Shown one piece after another: positions 31,235 to 42,216 of a stretch of 48,602 nt of DNA. Within the stretch, counting starts at the first letter, position 1, and each line of letters begins with the position of its first letter. This DNA is from Gammaproteobacteria bacterium (GTDB lineage: Bacteria > Pseudomonadota > Gammaproteobacteria > SZUA-152): the NCBI GenBank assembly GCA_011321815.1, contig DROS01000042.1, positions 1-48,602 on the forward strand, given 5' to 3'. The position numbers and the translations under genes are program-made. The notes under the pieces were generated by a model, which had not been told where the DNA came from, did no database searches, and saw nothing but the letters and a program-made list of their open reading frames with translations.

Positions 31235-32422
31235 ATGAATAACGAACGTTGGCTATTGCCCGAAGGTATTGAAGAACTGCTGCCGCCCCAGGCCGGGCGT
31301 CTGGAGCAGTTGCGCCGTGCCGTGCTGGATTTATTTTATGGCTGGGGTTATGAACTGGTGACGCCACCGCTGGTGGAATACCTGGACTCGTTGTTGACGG
31401 GCACCGGTAATGACCTCAATCTGCAAACCTTTAAACTGACCGACCAGCTCAATGGCCGCACGATGGGTGTGCGTGCCGATATCACTCCGCAAGTGGCGCG
31501 TATTGATGCGCATCGCTTGAGCGAACGCAAAACGCCAGTGCGCCTGTGTTATCAGGGCACTGTGTTGCATACCCGTGGCGATGGTCTCGGTGGCCCGCGC
31601 AGTTTCACACAGGTGGGTGCTGAGCTGTATGGGCACAGCGGTGTGGAAAGCGATGCGGAAATGGTCAATTTGATGCTGGATACTCTGGCACTGGCCGGTG
31701 TTGATTCAGTTTATGTGGATCTGGGGCACGTGGGTATTTTTCGAGCGCTGACGCAAGCCGCAGGACTGGACGCCCAGCAGGAGAGCCAGTTATTTGATGC
31801 CCTGCAACGCAAGGCTGTGCCGGAAATACAAAGCCTGCTTGCGGCGTTGTCAGTAGATACGGAGACCCGCCAGGCACTTGAGGATCTGGTATGGCTGAAC
31901 GGTGGTGATGAAGTGCTGGACAAAGCACGGTTGTCGCTGAAGGGAAATGCCGCAGCGCTGCAAGCGCTTGATGAAGTGGCGCAGGTTGCACAACGTGTAA
32001 GCCGGCAGCAACCGGATTTGCAACTGCATTTTGATCTGGCCGAATTGCGTGGTTTTCACTATCACACCGGTGTGATGTTCGCCGCCTATCAGGCAGGACA
32101 GGGCAGGGCGATTGCACAGGGTGGACGTTATGATGACATAGGCGGAGTGTTTGGACGCGCACGTCCGGCCACCGGTTTCAGTGCGGATTTACGCGCACTG
32201 GCGGTGCTGGGTGTTGACAACATGAGCGCAAAAACGGAAACAAGTATTTTTGCCCCCGCAGATGACAGCCCCAGACTCATTGAAAAAATCCGTGAACTGC
32301 GCATGGCCGGTCAGCGGGTGATTTGTGAATTGCCGGGTCAAAACGGTGATGCCAGTGCCGCAGGGTGCGGGAAAATTCTGGTTATGCAGGATGGTCAGTG
32401 GTGTGTGGTTGACGTTGCATAG
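31235..32422 (+). CDS. hisZ: ATP phosphoribosyltransferase regulatory subunit
   Basis: A catalytically inactive relative of histidyl-tRNA synthetase that works with short-form HisG in the first step of histidine synthesis. The 395-residue protein has a class II synthetase-like core: LPEGIEELLPPQAGRLE at the start, YGYELVTPPL-like GWGYELVTPPLVEYLD, MGVRADITPQVARIDA (motif 2-like) and FHYHTGVMFAAY, with RYDDIGGVFG near the end. It lacks the anticodon-binding domain, as expected for HisZ. It lies between yjeT and purA. Confidence 0.95.
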   Translation: MNNERWLLPEGIEELLPPQAGRLEQLRRAVLDLFYGWGYELVTPPLVEYLDSLLTGTGNDLNLQTFKLTDQLNGRTMGVRADITPQVARIDAHRLSERKTPVRLCYQGTVLHTRGDGLGGPRSFTQVGAELYGHSGVESDAEMVNLMLDTLALAGVDSVYVDLGHVGIFRALTQAAGLDAQQESQLFDALQRKAVPEIQSLLAALSVDTETRQALEDLVWLNGGDEVLDKARLSLKGNAAALQALDEVAQVAQRVSRQQPDLQLHFDLAELRGFHYHTGVMFAAYQAGQGRAIAQGGRYDDIGGVFGRARPATGFSADLRALAVLGVDNMSAKTETSIFAPADDSPRLIEKIRELRMAGQRVICELPGQNGDASAAGCGKILVMQDGQWCVVDVA

Positions 32423-32439
32423 TTTAACCGACACCTTCC

Positions 32440-32486
32440 CGTCATTCCGGCGGTTTTCCGGATACCGGATCAAGTCCGGCATGACG
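32440..32486. repeat. Palindromic intergenic repeat between hisZ and purA
   Basis: CGTCATTCCGG (32440-32450) and CCGGCATGACG (32476-32486) form an 11-base stem with one mismatch, with a second CCGGATACCGG inside the loop. This kind of short GTCATTCCGG palindrome is a common dispersed repeat in proteobacteria. It may also terminate the hisZ transcript. Confidence 0.6.
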
Positions 32487-32548
32487 ATGGGATGTTAACG
32501 GGATAGCAGTGTTTTTTTATAATCAAAACGGCATTAATGATTTTTTAA

Positions 32549-33880
<1,332 letters not shown>

Positions 33881-34180
33881 CCTGTCCTATGGTATTTAAG
33901 GTTTAGGCATCCGGCGTGTGCTGTATCGGTAATGGTATGGGGCATCAGAAAACTCGACAATGGGTGGTGTTATCGTAACGTTGCCCATCTGTTTATGGTG
34001 TTGTAAACGCAGAGATCGCAAAGGGCGCAAAGTTAACCCCCCCCCCAAAGAATGTCACCCGCCATGGGGCAGCCTGTTTACACGGTTCATCGCTTGGGTA
34101 TTCCAGCACGTTTTAGCCATCACCCAGAGATTTAAACCGGGGTTGTTTGTTTTCCCAAATTCATTTTCCAGGAGCAGCCT
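33881..34180. other. Intergenic region with a half repeat arm and a C10 run
   Basis: No gene is seen. Bases 34005-34035 match one arm of the palindromic repeat family found around the Wadjet genes (AAACGCAGAGATCGCAAAGG and onward to GTTAAC), without the mirrored arm. A homopolymer of ten C follows at 34037-34046, about 135 bases before the alkaline phosphatase start. AGGAGC ahead of 34181 is that gene's ribosome site. Confidence 0.5.
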
Positions 34181-35788
34181 ATGGATCACGGACATGCTAC
34201 GTCACTTGGTTATCGGAATATTTACCTGCTTGTTTTCAGTTTGTTTCTTTTTTTATTCATATCGCAGCAGACATTTGCAAAACCCGCTGCAAAAACCACG
34301 GTCAAGAATGTCATTCTCTTGATTGGTGACGGAATGGGACCGCAGCAATATGCATTAGCCATGTCGTATGCCCAGCTGGCGCCTGATGCGCCTATTCGAA
34401 AGCTGAATCTGGAAAAGCTCATGTCCCAAGGGGAAGTTGGTTTAATGATGACTTACCCCAAGGGCGCACTCGTCGTTGATTCAGCCGCATCGGCTACGCA
34501 ACTCGCCACGGGTCATTATGCAGGTTCGGAAATGATCGGCCTGGATTATAAAGGTAATCCACAAGCGACTATTCTGGAACTTGCCCGCGATGCCGGAAAG
34601 TCCACCGGGCTGGTGTCTGATACCCGTATCACTCACGCAACGCCTGCTGCCTTTGCGGCCCACCAGCCACACCGGTCGATGGAAGATAAAATTGCTACCG
34701 ATTTAATCAACAATAATGTTGATGTGATGTTATCTGCGGGGTTGCAATCGTTTCTTCCACAAGGGGTCAGAGACAAAAAAAGCAACGTATATGCAAATCT
34801 TCGCCAACAGATTCCTGCGCACATTAAACTGGTTTCAAAAAGAAAAGATGATCGCAACTTGTTAAATGAAGCTGAAAACAAGGGTTATCATCTTGTGTTT
34901 GACCGGGAGTCAATGTTTATGGCCCCTGAAAGCAGGAAGTTGTTGGGCCTTTTTGATTCCGCACGAATGCCGGATGGTATTCGTGAATCGCAAACGGAGA
35001 ACGAAAAATCCAGAAAGCATCCTACGCTGCTGGAAATGACAAGCAAGGCACTTGATCGTCTCTCCCAAAATGAAAAAGGATTTTTCTTAATGATTGAAGC
35101 GGGCCAGATTGATTGGGCGGCTCATTCCAGTGATGTGGGTACAATGCTTCATCAAATGCTGCAATTTGACAAAACGATTGGGTACACAATGGCGTGGGCC
35201 AGGAAAAACGGTGATACTTTGCTGGTGTTAACGGCGGATCATGAAACCGGTTCATTCGGCTTCAGTTATTCCAGTTTTGAAACGCCAAAGGCAAAAAATC
35301 TTGAAGGTAAGGCGTTTACCGGTATCAAGTACAAGCCAAAATACAATTTTGGCACGCCAAAAATAATCGACATGATTTATCAGCAGAAGAAGTCCTACAC
35401 AGAAATGGTTTCTGAATTTGATGCCTTGCCTGAAAGGCAGCAAACGGCAGCAAGCCTGATGAACATCGTTAATAAAAACTCTGAGTTCAAAATATCGTTG
35501 TCTGAGGCAGAAGAGATTTTAAAGCCTGTGGATGGCGGATTTTATGTGAACGATTTTAAGGCATTTTATGTTTATGACAATCGTTACCGACAAAACAGGC
35601 TCGGAATAACTTTGTCACGACACCAAAATGTTGTATGGGGTACTGGCACGCATACTGCCACACCGGTGCCCGTTGTGGCATTTGGGCCGGAAGCAATAAC
35701 CGGGCAGTTCAATGGCATTCATCACAGCACGGCGGTCGCAATGATGATGAGAAAAGCACTGGGCCTGACGATCAGTTCGCCGCATTGA
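34181..35788 (+). CDS. Exported alkaline phosphatase (PhoA family)
   Basis: A 535-residue secreted phosphomonoesterase. The N terminus has a hydrophobic export segment (about 13-30) followed by FAKPAA. Active-site elements are in order: metal Asp in LLIGDGMGPQ (D50), DSAASAT (metal Asp100 and nucleophile Ser101), DTRITHATPAAFAAH, EAGQIDWAAHSSD (metal ligands) and TADHETG. The mature part is larger than E. coli PhoA. A good AGGAGC ribosome site lies ahead of the ATG. It is a single-gene unit with no Pho box that I could identify. Confidence 0.9.
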   Translation: MDHGHATSLGYRNIYLLVFSLFLFLFISQQTFAKPAAKTTVKNVILLIGDGMGPQQYALAMSYAQLAPDAPIRKLNLEKLMSQGEVGLMMTYPKGALVVDSAASATQLATGHYAGSEMIGLDYKGNPQATILELARDAGKSTGLVSDTRITHATPAAFAAHQPHRSMEDKIATDLINNNVDVMLSAGLQSFLPQGVRDKKSNVYANLRQQIPAHIKLVSKRKDDRNLLNEAENKGYHLVFDRESMFMAPESRKLLGLFDSARMPDGIRESQTENEKSRKHPTLLEMTSKALDRLSQNEKGFFLMIEAGQIDWAAHSSDVGTMLHQMLQFDKTIGYTMAWARKNGDTLLVLTADHETGSFGFSYSSFETPKAKNLEGKAFTGIKYKPKYNFGTPKIIDMIYQQKKSYTEMVSEFDALPERQQTAASLMNIVNKNSEFKISLSEAEEILKPVDGGFYVNDFKAFYVYDNRYRQNRLGITLSRHQNVVWGTGTHTATPVPVVAFGPEAITGQFNGIHHSTAVAMMMRKALGLTISSPH

Positions 35789-35794
35789 GCAATA

Positions 35795-35857
35795 AACGCA
35801 AAGTGCGCGAAGACGTAAAAACAGTACAAGCTTTGCGTTCTTTGCGCACTTTGCGTT
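35795..35857. repeat. Long palindromic repeat, copy upstream of jetA
   Basis: The arm AACGCAAAGTGCGCGAAGACG mirrors the 3' arm CTTTGCGTTCTTTGCGCACTTTGCGTT across a loop containing AACAGTACAAG. The same family, with the same loop core, occurs at 38255-38319; a longer variant is at 42061-42146. It lies directly after the phosphatase gene and may also terminate it. Confidence 0.8.
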
Positions 35858-36075
35858 AAATACTCAATAATAAATGTTGCGGTTGAATTAGATCCTGGAA
35901 TAACCCGTATGTTTAAAGCCAGTTGCTTGCAAAATAAATGCTTGATTTGCATTTAAAAGAAATCAGGCTGAGCAGCCGGGCCTCCGGCTCCTGCTATTTT
36001 TCACCCAAACCCCGGCCGCTTTTTTGGGTATAGTACGGTTTTACAATCACTATCAGGCCTCAAATAACCGCCCCC

Positions 36076-37542
36076 ATGTTTTTTACCGACAACCGCACAC
36101 ACTTTTTCCGTCCCTTTTTCGGTAAATACCGGGAACAGGTGGTGGAGTGTCTGCGTATTCTGCATGCCCGCCTTTATGGCTCACTGGCTGATTACAAGCG
36201 GGCCTTTACCCGCGATCAGGTGCTGGAGTCCTTCACCGAAGCCATTACCCGCACCCCTGTGCTGGACGAGGAGGAAGACGATTTTTCAGCACCGGTACGC
36301 AGCGAGCGGGAGCAGGCCAACTGGATTCTCAACCTGCTGCTGGAGCACGGCTGGGTCGAACGCCATGCCGATGAGGCCACTCTGCAAAGCAGTTACGCTT
36401 TCAGTCGTGTGGGCCGTTTGTTTACCCAGCCCATGGTGGAAACGGCCGGTGGTGGCTTCCGTACCCGGCATCGCAATACCCGCAACACACGCAATGCCTT
36501 GCAATCCTTTCTTGAGCGTGGGGAGGTGTATGACCTGCTGGACGCCTACGAATATTCAGAACGCATTATCAGTGATTTCAGCGATGTGATCGCCGAGCTG
36601 GATGAGCGCAAGCGCATGCTGGTACGGGAAGTAGAGGCCCGGCAGGTTATCCAGCAGGCCAGTGACGAATTTTTTGATTTCATGGAAAAGCGTTTCATGC
36701 CGGATCTTTCCGTGCGCCTGTCGGCGGACAGTGTGGAAAAATACCGCGATGAAATCCAGTCGCTGCTGCGCAAAGCCAAGCGCAAGCAGAAAAAATTCAA
36801 AACCGGTGCCGAAATCGAGTTACGCAAACTGGCCCCGGAGTTGTTACAGGACAAACAGGCTTCGTTGTATTACCACATTCTCGACAGTATCGAATCACGC
36901 ATTCACAGTGCCAGCGACATCATGTTGCCCGCATTGCGCAATGCCTTGCACAGTTTTACCCGGCGTGCCGACATTATTATTCGCCAGCTCAGTTATACGC
37001 TGGGTGGCGAGCAGGGTGATCTGCTCAACCTGTGCCAGCAACTGGGCCCGCTGCCGAAAGAAAAACAACAACAGGCACTTGATGCGGTGGCCAATGCCAT
37101 GACCGTGCTTGATCTTGGTGTGATTGACCCCAGTGCGCTGCGGCTGCATGCCGGACGACAACGGCGACGGGTCAACAGCGCTGCCGAAGCGCATGCCCCC
37201 ATGGACAAAGCCTCGCGCCGCGAGTTGTTTATCCAGCAGTCACTGCAAAAAGCCTTTGTGGTCAACAATCAGCAAGTGAGGCAGTTTATTATTGCCGCAC
37301 TTAAAAATGGCCATCGAATTCACAGTAACCAGTTACCGATACAAAATGCCCGTGACCTGTTAATGGCCGCCCATGCCATCGAAGCCGGAGCCGCCGGACG
37401 CCGATCCAGCGAATTTTCTTTTCGCGTAGAGCCCACCGGCCAACGGGCACAAACCGATTATTATCAAATGACCGATGACTTCATCATCGAACTGGTCGAT
37501 CATTCCCCGGAACCTGCTTTGGAAAAAAGTCATGTTGACTGA
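36076..37542 (+). CDS. jetA: Wadjet JetA (MksF-like kleisin)
   Basis: The kleisin subunit of the Wadjet SMC complex, which recognises and destroys circular plasmids. The 488-residue protein begins FFTDNRTHFFRPFFGKYREQVVECL, typical of JetA/MksF. It is mainly helical: a winged-helix-like N-terminal part, a helical neck (about 175-260, EVEARQVIQQASDEFFDFMEKRF with basic coiled helix KAKRKQKKFK) and a C-terminal part that should bind the SMC head. Length fits the family. It is first of four genes in the JetABCD order, and jetB starts inside its last codons. The Wadjet subtype cannot be fixed by eye. Confidence 0.85.
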   Translation: MFFTDNRTHFFRPFFGKYREQVVECLRILHARLYGSLADYKRAFTRDQVLESFTEAITRTPVLDEEEDDFSAPVRSEREQANWILNLLLEHGWVERHADEATLQSSYAFSRVGRLFTQPMVETAGGGFRTRHRNTRNTRNALQSFLERGEVYDLLDAYEYSERIISDFSDVIAELDERKRMLVREVEARQVIQQASDEFFDFMEKRFMPDLSVRLSADSVEKYRDEIQSLLRKAKRKQKKFKTGAEIELRKLAPELLQDKQASLYYHILDSIESRIHSASDIMLPALRNALHSFTRRADIIIRQLSYTLGGEQGDLLNLCQQLGPLPKEKQQQALDAVANAMTVLDLGVIDPSALRLHAGRQRRRVNSAAEAHAPMDKASRRELFIQQSLQKAFVVNNQQVRQFIIAALKNGHRIHSNQLPIQNARDLLMAAHAIEAGAAGRRSSEFSFRVEPTGQRAQTDYYQMTDDFIIELVDHSPEPALEKSHVD

Positions 37543-38215
37543 CGCACTGAGCCAACGGCTCGAAAAAGAAAACCTGAGCCTCGATGAATTCCGCGAGCTG
37601 ACTATCCGCCTGCTCAACCACGGTGTGTTATGCCGGGATGAAAGCCAGACCGAGCAACAGCTCTACGACCGCTACCTGCGCATTGCCGATCTGGTGCAAG
37701 ATTACCTGCATATTATGGATATCAGCGTATTTCACGACCGGCGTTTTGAATATCTGCGCCTTTATCCACCGGGCAGTGAAACACCCGGCATGGAAGAAAC
37801 GGATACCTCAGCCTTTGCAGGCAGCCTGCGCAACCGGTTGTCCCAGTCGGAAGTGGCCATGGTGCTGGTGTTGCGCCTGCAATATGACAAAGCGTTACGC
37901 GAAGGGCAGGTGGATGACAAAGGCTATGTTACAGAGTCCGTCGAAGCACTGAGTATCGCCATGAAAAACATCCTCGCGCGCAGCCTGCCGGAAAAACTCA
38001 CTGAGCGAAAACAGTTATTCATTCATTTGCGTCGCCTGCGCCTCATCGAGTTTCGCAGCGAAGAAGAACTGCTCAATGGCGAAGCCTGGTTGAAGATTCA
38101 TCCCATGATCGTCAGCTTCGTCAACGATGACGCCGTACAGGCACTGGCCTCAGCAACCACATCGGAAAATACGGATAACAAAGCCACCGCCACTGAGGCC
38201 GGATTGCCGGGATAA
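37532..38215 (+). CDS. jetB: Wadjet JetB (MksE-like, DUF4194)
   Basis: The KITE-type winged-helix subunit that binds the kleisin in the Wadjet complex. From ATG 37532 the protein has 227 residues and shows the family blocks LSLDEFRELTIRLLNHGVL, YLRIADLVQDYLHIMD, RFEYLRLYPPG and RNRLSQSEVAMVLVLRLQYDKALREG, all typical of MksE/DUF4194. The start is chosen because GGAAAAAAG lies just upstream and conservation begins there; a longer frame opens at 37475. It overlaps jetA by 11 bases. Confidence 0.88.
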   Translation: MLTDALSQRLEKENLSLDEFRELTIRLLNHGVLCRDESQTEQQLYDRYLRIADLVQDYLHIMDISVFHDRRFEYLRLYPPGSETPGMEETDTSAFAGSLRNRLSQSEVAMVLVLRLQYDKALREGQVDDKGYVTESVEALSIAMKNILARSLPEKLTERKQLFIHLRRLRLIEFRSEEELLNGEAWLKIHPMIVSFVNDDAVQALASATTSENTDNKATATEAGLPG

Positions 38216-38254
38216 AAATGCGCCAGTCAAAAACCGGAAAAACCAACGCAACGT

Positions 38255-38319
38255 TCACGAAGACGCAGAGCGCGCAAAGAAAAACAGTACAAGCTTTGCG
38301 TCTCTGCGCTCTTTGCGTT
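38255..38319. repeat. Long palindromic repeat between jetB and jetC
   Basis: The arm ACGAAGACGCAGAGCGCGC with AAAG mirrors CTTTGCGTCTCTGCGC followed by TCTTTGCGTT, across a loop holding AACAGTACAAG. It is closely related to the copy at 35795-35857, including the loop. It lies in the 166-base gap within the defence locus. Confidence 0.85.
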
Positions 38320-38381
38320 TATAACACTCAGCTTGATAGTGTTACAAACGTCTAAAAAAACAGGCAGAGAGTCAAGTATTT

Positions 38382-41300
38382 ATGTTCCTGAAAAAATTTA
38401 TCTTTGTAAACTGGGGCAACATCCCCCAGCTTGAATTTGAACTGGGCCCCATTAACTTGTTATCAGGCGGTAACGGTTCAGGTAAAACCACAGCGGCAGA
38501 TGCCATCCAGACCATCATGACCGCAGCCCACGAAAACCTCTTTCAATACAACCCAGGGCAGGACGAAACCACCCAGCGTGGCCGTGGCGGCAAACGGGTA
38601 CGCACCCTGGCGTCCTACGTATTGGGCTGTGACGACGGCAGTTACGCACGACTCGATCCCAGCGACGGTTATCTTGCCGCCGTGTTTTGTCCCACCAAAG
38701 GTGAAACGGCAGAATCGTTCACTGCCGTCATCGGCGTGCGCGCCTGGCTGGATGCCACCGGTGGGCAACAGATAGCACGGCAGGATGATTTATTGTTTCT
38801 GATCCTGCCCGGTGAAGCGCTGACACTGGCCCATTTTGTCCGCGATGACGGCAACACAAAATACACCACACCGCTGGATAAAATCCAAAACCTGTTAATC
38901 CGTGAATTCGGCCAACGTCACGTACAAAAATACGACACCAAAAAAACCTACCTGCGCCGTCTCTACGCCGCCCTGCGAGGCCAGAACGACAGCGTTTCCG
39001 AAACCGAAGCCACAGCCGCCGCGCGCGCCTTTTCCCGCTTCATGGCCTACAAGCCAGTGCGCAGCATCAATGATTTTGTGGCCCATGAAATCCTTGAAAG
39101 AAAGGATCTCGGCGAAGCGATCCGCTCCATTTCCGGCCAGCTTAAAACCATTCACGCCATGGAGCGTGACGCCGCCCAGTTGGTGGAATCCATCGACATT
39201 CTGGAACGCGCCGAGCAACAGGCCAGCCACTACATCCAGCAATGGATCGAACTGAATAGCCTCGACTTTACCCTCGCACAATATGACTACCTGCAACGCC
39301 AGCGCGATTACATCAAAACCAAGAAACAGCAAAGCGATTACCAGCGCAGCCTGAAAGAAAACGAAGCCGAAACAGAACTGACCGAACAACGACAAAAACA
39401 ACTGAACGAACAACTGGTGCACCTGGAAGCCCAACGCCTGGGTATTAGCGCCTTACAACAGAAAGACGAACTGGAACAACAGCGCAAACAGCAACAAAAC
39501 AAACTCACAGACATGGCGCGTCGCCTGCTGGAACAGGACAACTCACTGGACACCAACCTGCAAGCCAGCAAGTCCATCGTAAAAGATTTACAACGCGCCG
39601 ATTTAATGGACGAGTTGCCAGTGATCGCGGACTTACAGATTCGCCAGCTTGCACAAAATGTCGTAAAGGAAGGCGGGCGGGGTGAGCTGGATATTCCAGC
39701 GCTGTTACAAAAAGATCTGCTGAATGACCTGTCACCACTGGAACTGCATCTGGATCAGGCCCGCGCCGCTCAGCGGCTGCACAACCAGTGGCATGAGCAA
39801 TGGCACCAGTCCGACAGCCTGTCAGACCATGCCTCACTGTATGAACAACTGGCAAAGCTGGCGCATAACCGGGGAGCACGTTACGAAAAGCTGAAAAACC
39901 AATGCCGGCAAAAAGAACAAGACATCGAGCGCCTGCAAGCGAAACAAGTCAGCTATCCACCTTTTGTAGAACGCGCCCTCGCAGCGATACGTCGGGACTG
40001 TCCGCAAGCCGACCCACGAGTGTTGTGTGATCACGTAGAAATCAGCGACTCGCGCTGGCAAATGGCCATCGAAGGTTATCTGGGCATGGCGCGTTTTTCC
40101 ATCATCGTCGATGGCAAACACGAAGCTGAAGCGATACGCATTGTGCGCCAGTTACCGGGGCGCGATAACCGCGCGCGTATCATTCAAGGCGACAAAGCGC
40201 AACGGGATGCCGAATGCTCCAGTCTGCCGGCAGACTCCATTATTCATTTGTTATCCTTCAGTCATGCCACCGCCAAACATTACCTCACCGCCAGTTATGG
40301 CAACGTCGTGCAAGTGGCTTCCACGGATGCGTTACGTCAAACCCGCCGGGGCCTCACCACCGACGGCATGGGTGCCGGTGGTTACAGCATGTTTCGCTGT
40401 GACCTGCCAGAAGGCGAACTGGTGTTTGGCGTAGCCGCACGGGAAAGAGCCCTGAAAGCCAAACAGGAAGAACTGGCCAGCCTCAACGAGCAATGGCAAC
40501 AAGCCAACGACCAGATGCAACAAGTCAACAGCATGCTCGATAACGTTAAAAAACTTCGACCACTGGACTATGCCGACGCCATCACCCACATGCTGGAAAT
40601 ACACCGTGAATTGCAAAAACTGGAAAACCTGCTGGCACAACTGGACTTGTCCGAACACAAAGACCTGGAAAACAAACTGACCGAACTTCGCCAACAGGAA
40701 CAACAACTGCGTCAACAACAAGGCGGCCTGAAAGAAGGCAAAGGCGAACTACAGGAAAAACTGCGCAAGATCGGCAAACGATGCGAAACACTGGCCGACG
40801 AACAGGAAAAAACCCAACAGATAGCAGAAAGCTGCGAACAAAACCTGCTGGCCATCGTCAGTGAATGGCCTGAACTCGATGCCGACGCCCGCCTGGCCGC
40901 AGGAGAAAAAGAAGCCAGCAACATGCGTACCGACGCAGTTGAAACCGCCATCAACTATCGGCAGGAAATCAAACGCAACCTGCATACTCTGGAACGCAAA
41001 ATGGACGAAGCAATCCAGAAACATAACCAGCATTGTTTGCCCGGTGACGCCATTGTCTATCACAGCTTCAAAGGCGACTACGACGCCGCCCTGTTTCGTG
41101 CCATTTGTGGGCTGCAACGCGACCTTGACCGGGTTTTCAATCGCCTGAAAAACAACATACTGGTGGATAAATACGACAACCTGCGACAACTCAAAGACAG
41201 CTTCAATAACGCCTTTGTGACTCACTTTTGTCATACCATTCACCAAGCCATCAACGACGGAAAGCGTCAGATAGAACGGCTCAACAAAGAGCTACAGCAT

Positions 41301-42038
41301 CACCAGTTTGGCGACGACCGGGAACGTTTTCGTTTTGACAGCAACTGGATTCCCGAATTCCGGGACTATGCCCGTTTCTTTGAAGAAGTCATCAAGCAGC
41401 CCGGAGTCGGTGATGAAATCGACCTATTCAAAATGGACCTATCCGTAAAATCGCAAAAAGTGCGTAAAGAACTGATGCGTATGCTACTCGACGAAGACGC
41501 CAACAAGGCGCTGCGAGAACTGGACCGCATCGGCGACTACCGCAACTACCGAAAATATGAAATCTACAAAGAAGTGGAAGGCAAAGAACCCATCGCCTTG
41601 AGTGAATACGGCACCGGCAGTGGAGGCCAACTGGAAACCCCGGCCTACATCATCCGCTCGGCAGCCATAACCTCCGCGTTTCGATTCTCTGAAGGAAACA
41701 GCCATCTGCGCATGGTGCTGGTGGACGAAGCCTTTTCAAAAATGGATGAAACCCGCTCGCGGGAAGTCATCGACTACCTGACCAAAGCCCTCGGCCTGCA
41801 ACTGATTTTTATCATGCCCACCAGCAAATGCGGACCCTTTATGGACTTGATCAGCAATGAATTTGTATTCGCCAAATGTCCCAGCGAACAGCCACGGGGT
41901 CAGCTCAATACACGGGTGTTGGTAGACCGCAAACAATGCAATACCGAAAAAATTCAACAACTGTGGGCTAACCATAAACGTACTGTTTATCAACAAGCTG
42001 AATTGGATTTTATGGATGAGGTTTTGGAAGTGCAATGA
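38382..42038 (+). CDS. jetC: Wadjet JetC (MksB-like SMC ATPase)
   Basis: The SMC motor of Wadjet, 1218 residues. Walker A GGNGSGKTT is at 29-37. Two long coiled-coil arms follow (about 280-420 and 690-890, rich in Gln/Glu/Leu/Lys) around a hinge region. The ABC signature SGGQ is at 1080-1083, and Walker B VLVDEAF has D1115 and E1116. This split-head layout is that of SMC/MukB-like proteins. JetC is thought to extrude plasmid DNA until the nuclease JetD is activated. ATG 38382 is used, with a GAGAG upstream. The protein is longer than chromosomal MksB, in keeping with JetC. Confidence 0.9.
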   Translation: MFLKKFIFVNWGNIPQLEFELGPINLLSGGNGSGKTTAADAIQTIMTAAHENLFQYNPGQDETTQRGRGGKRVRTLASYVLGCDDGSYARLDPSDGYLAAVFCPTKGETAESFTAVIGVRAWLDATGGQQIARQDDLLFLILPGEALTLAHFVRDDGNTKYTTPLDKIQNLLIREFGQRHVQKYDTKKTYLRRLYAALRGQNDSVSETEATAAARAFSRFMAYKPVRSINDFVAHEILERKDLGEAIRSISGQLKTIHAMERDAAQLVESIDILERAEQQASHYIQQWIELNSLDFTLAQYDYLQRQRDYIKTKKQQSDYQRSLKENEAETELTEQRQKQLNEQLVHLEAQRLGISALQQKDELEQQRKQQQNKLTDMARRLLEQDNSLDTNLQASKSIVKDLQRADLMDELPVIADLQIRQLAQNVVKEGGRGELDIPALLQKDLLNDLSPLELHLDQARAAQRLHNQWHEQWHQSDSLSDHASLYEQLAKLAHNRGARYEKLKNQCRQKEQDIERLQAKQVSYPPFVERALAAIRRDCPQADPRVLCDHVEISDSRWQMAIEGYLGMARFSIIVDGKHEAEAIRIVRQLPGRDNRARIIQGDKAQRDAECSSLPADSIIHLLSFSHATAKHYLTASYGNVVQVASTDALRQTRRGLTTDGMGAGGYSMFRCDLPEGELVFGVAARERALKAKQEELASLNEQWQQANDQMQQVNSMLDNVKKLRPLDYADAITHMLEIHRELQKLENLLAQLDLSEHKDLENKLTELRQQEQQLRQQQGGLKEGKGELQEKLRKIGKRCETLADEQEKTQQIAESCEQNLLAIVSEWPELDADARLAAGEKEASNMRTDAVETAINYRQEIKRNLHTLERKMDEAIQKHNQHCLPGDAIVYHSFKGDYDAALFRAICGLQRDLDRVFNRLKNNILVDKYDNLRQLKDSFNNAFVTHFCHTIHQAINDGKRQIERLNKELQHHQFGDDRERFRFDSNWIPEFRDYARFFEEVIKQPGVGDEIDLFKMDLSVKSQKVRKELMRMLLDEDANKALRELDRIGDYRNYRKYEIYKEVEGKEPIALSEYGTGSGGQLETPAYIIRSAAITSAFRFSEGNSHLRMVLVDEAFSKMDETRSREVIDYLTKALGLQLIFIMPTSKCGPFMDLISNEFVFAKCPSEQPRGQLNTRVLVDRKQCNTEKIQQLWANHKRTVYQQAELDFMDEVLEVQ

Positions 42039-42060
42039 TGGCGGTTTGAATAAGTTGAGT

Positions 42061-42146
42061 GTTGTTAACGCAGAGGCCGCAGAGGCGCAGAGTACGCAAA
42101 GAAAAACATTTAAAAAGGTTTTCTCTGCGACCTCTGCGTTAACAAC
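42061..42146. repeat. Long palindromic repeat between jetC and jetD
   Basis: The arm GTTGTTAACGCAGAGGCCGC and onward mirrors the 3' arm TTCTCTGCGACCTCTGCGTT ending in AACAAC. The left arm has an extra GCGCAGAG unit. The family resemblance to the copies at 35795 and 38255 is clear (GCAGAG/GCAAAG units), but the loop differs. Confidence 0.85.
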
Positions 42147-42216
42147 ACGGTAATTAAAAAAACCAACATTCTCTCCGCAGCCTACTAAAAAACTGTTGAA
42201 ATAGAGATCACGCGCA

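Noticed and set aside
35795-42146. Hairpin repeats as insertion sequence ends
   Set aside because: Each copy is a self-contained palindrome of 60-90 bases without a transposase or a visible target duplication.
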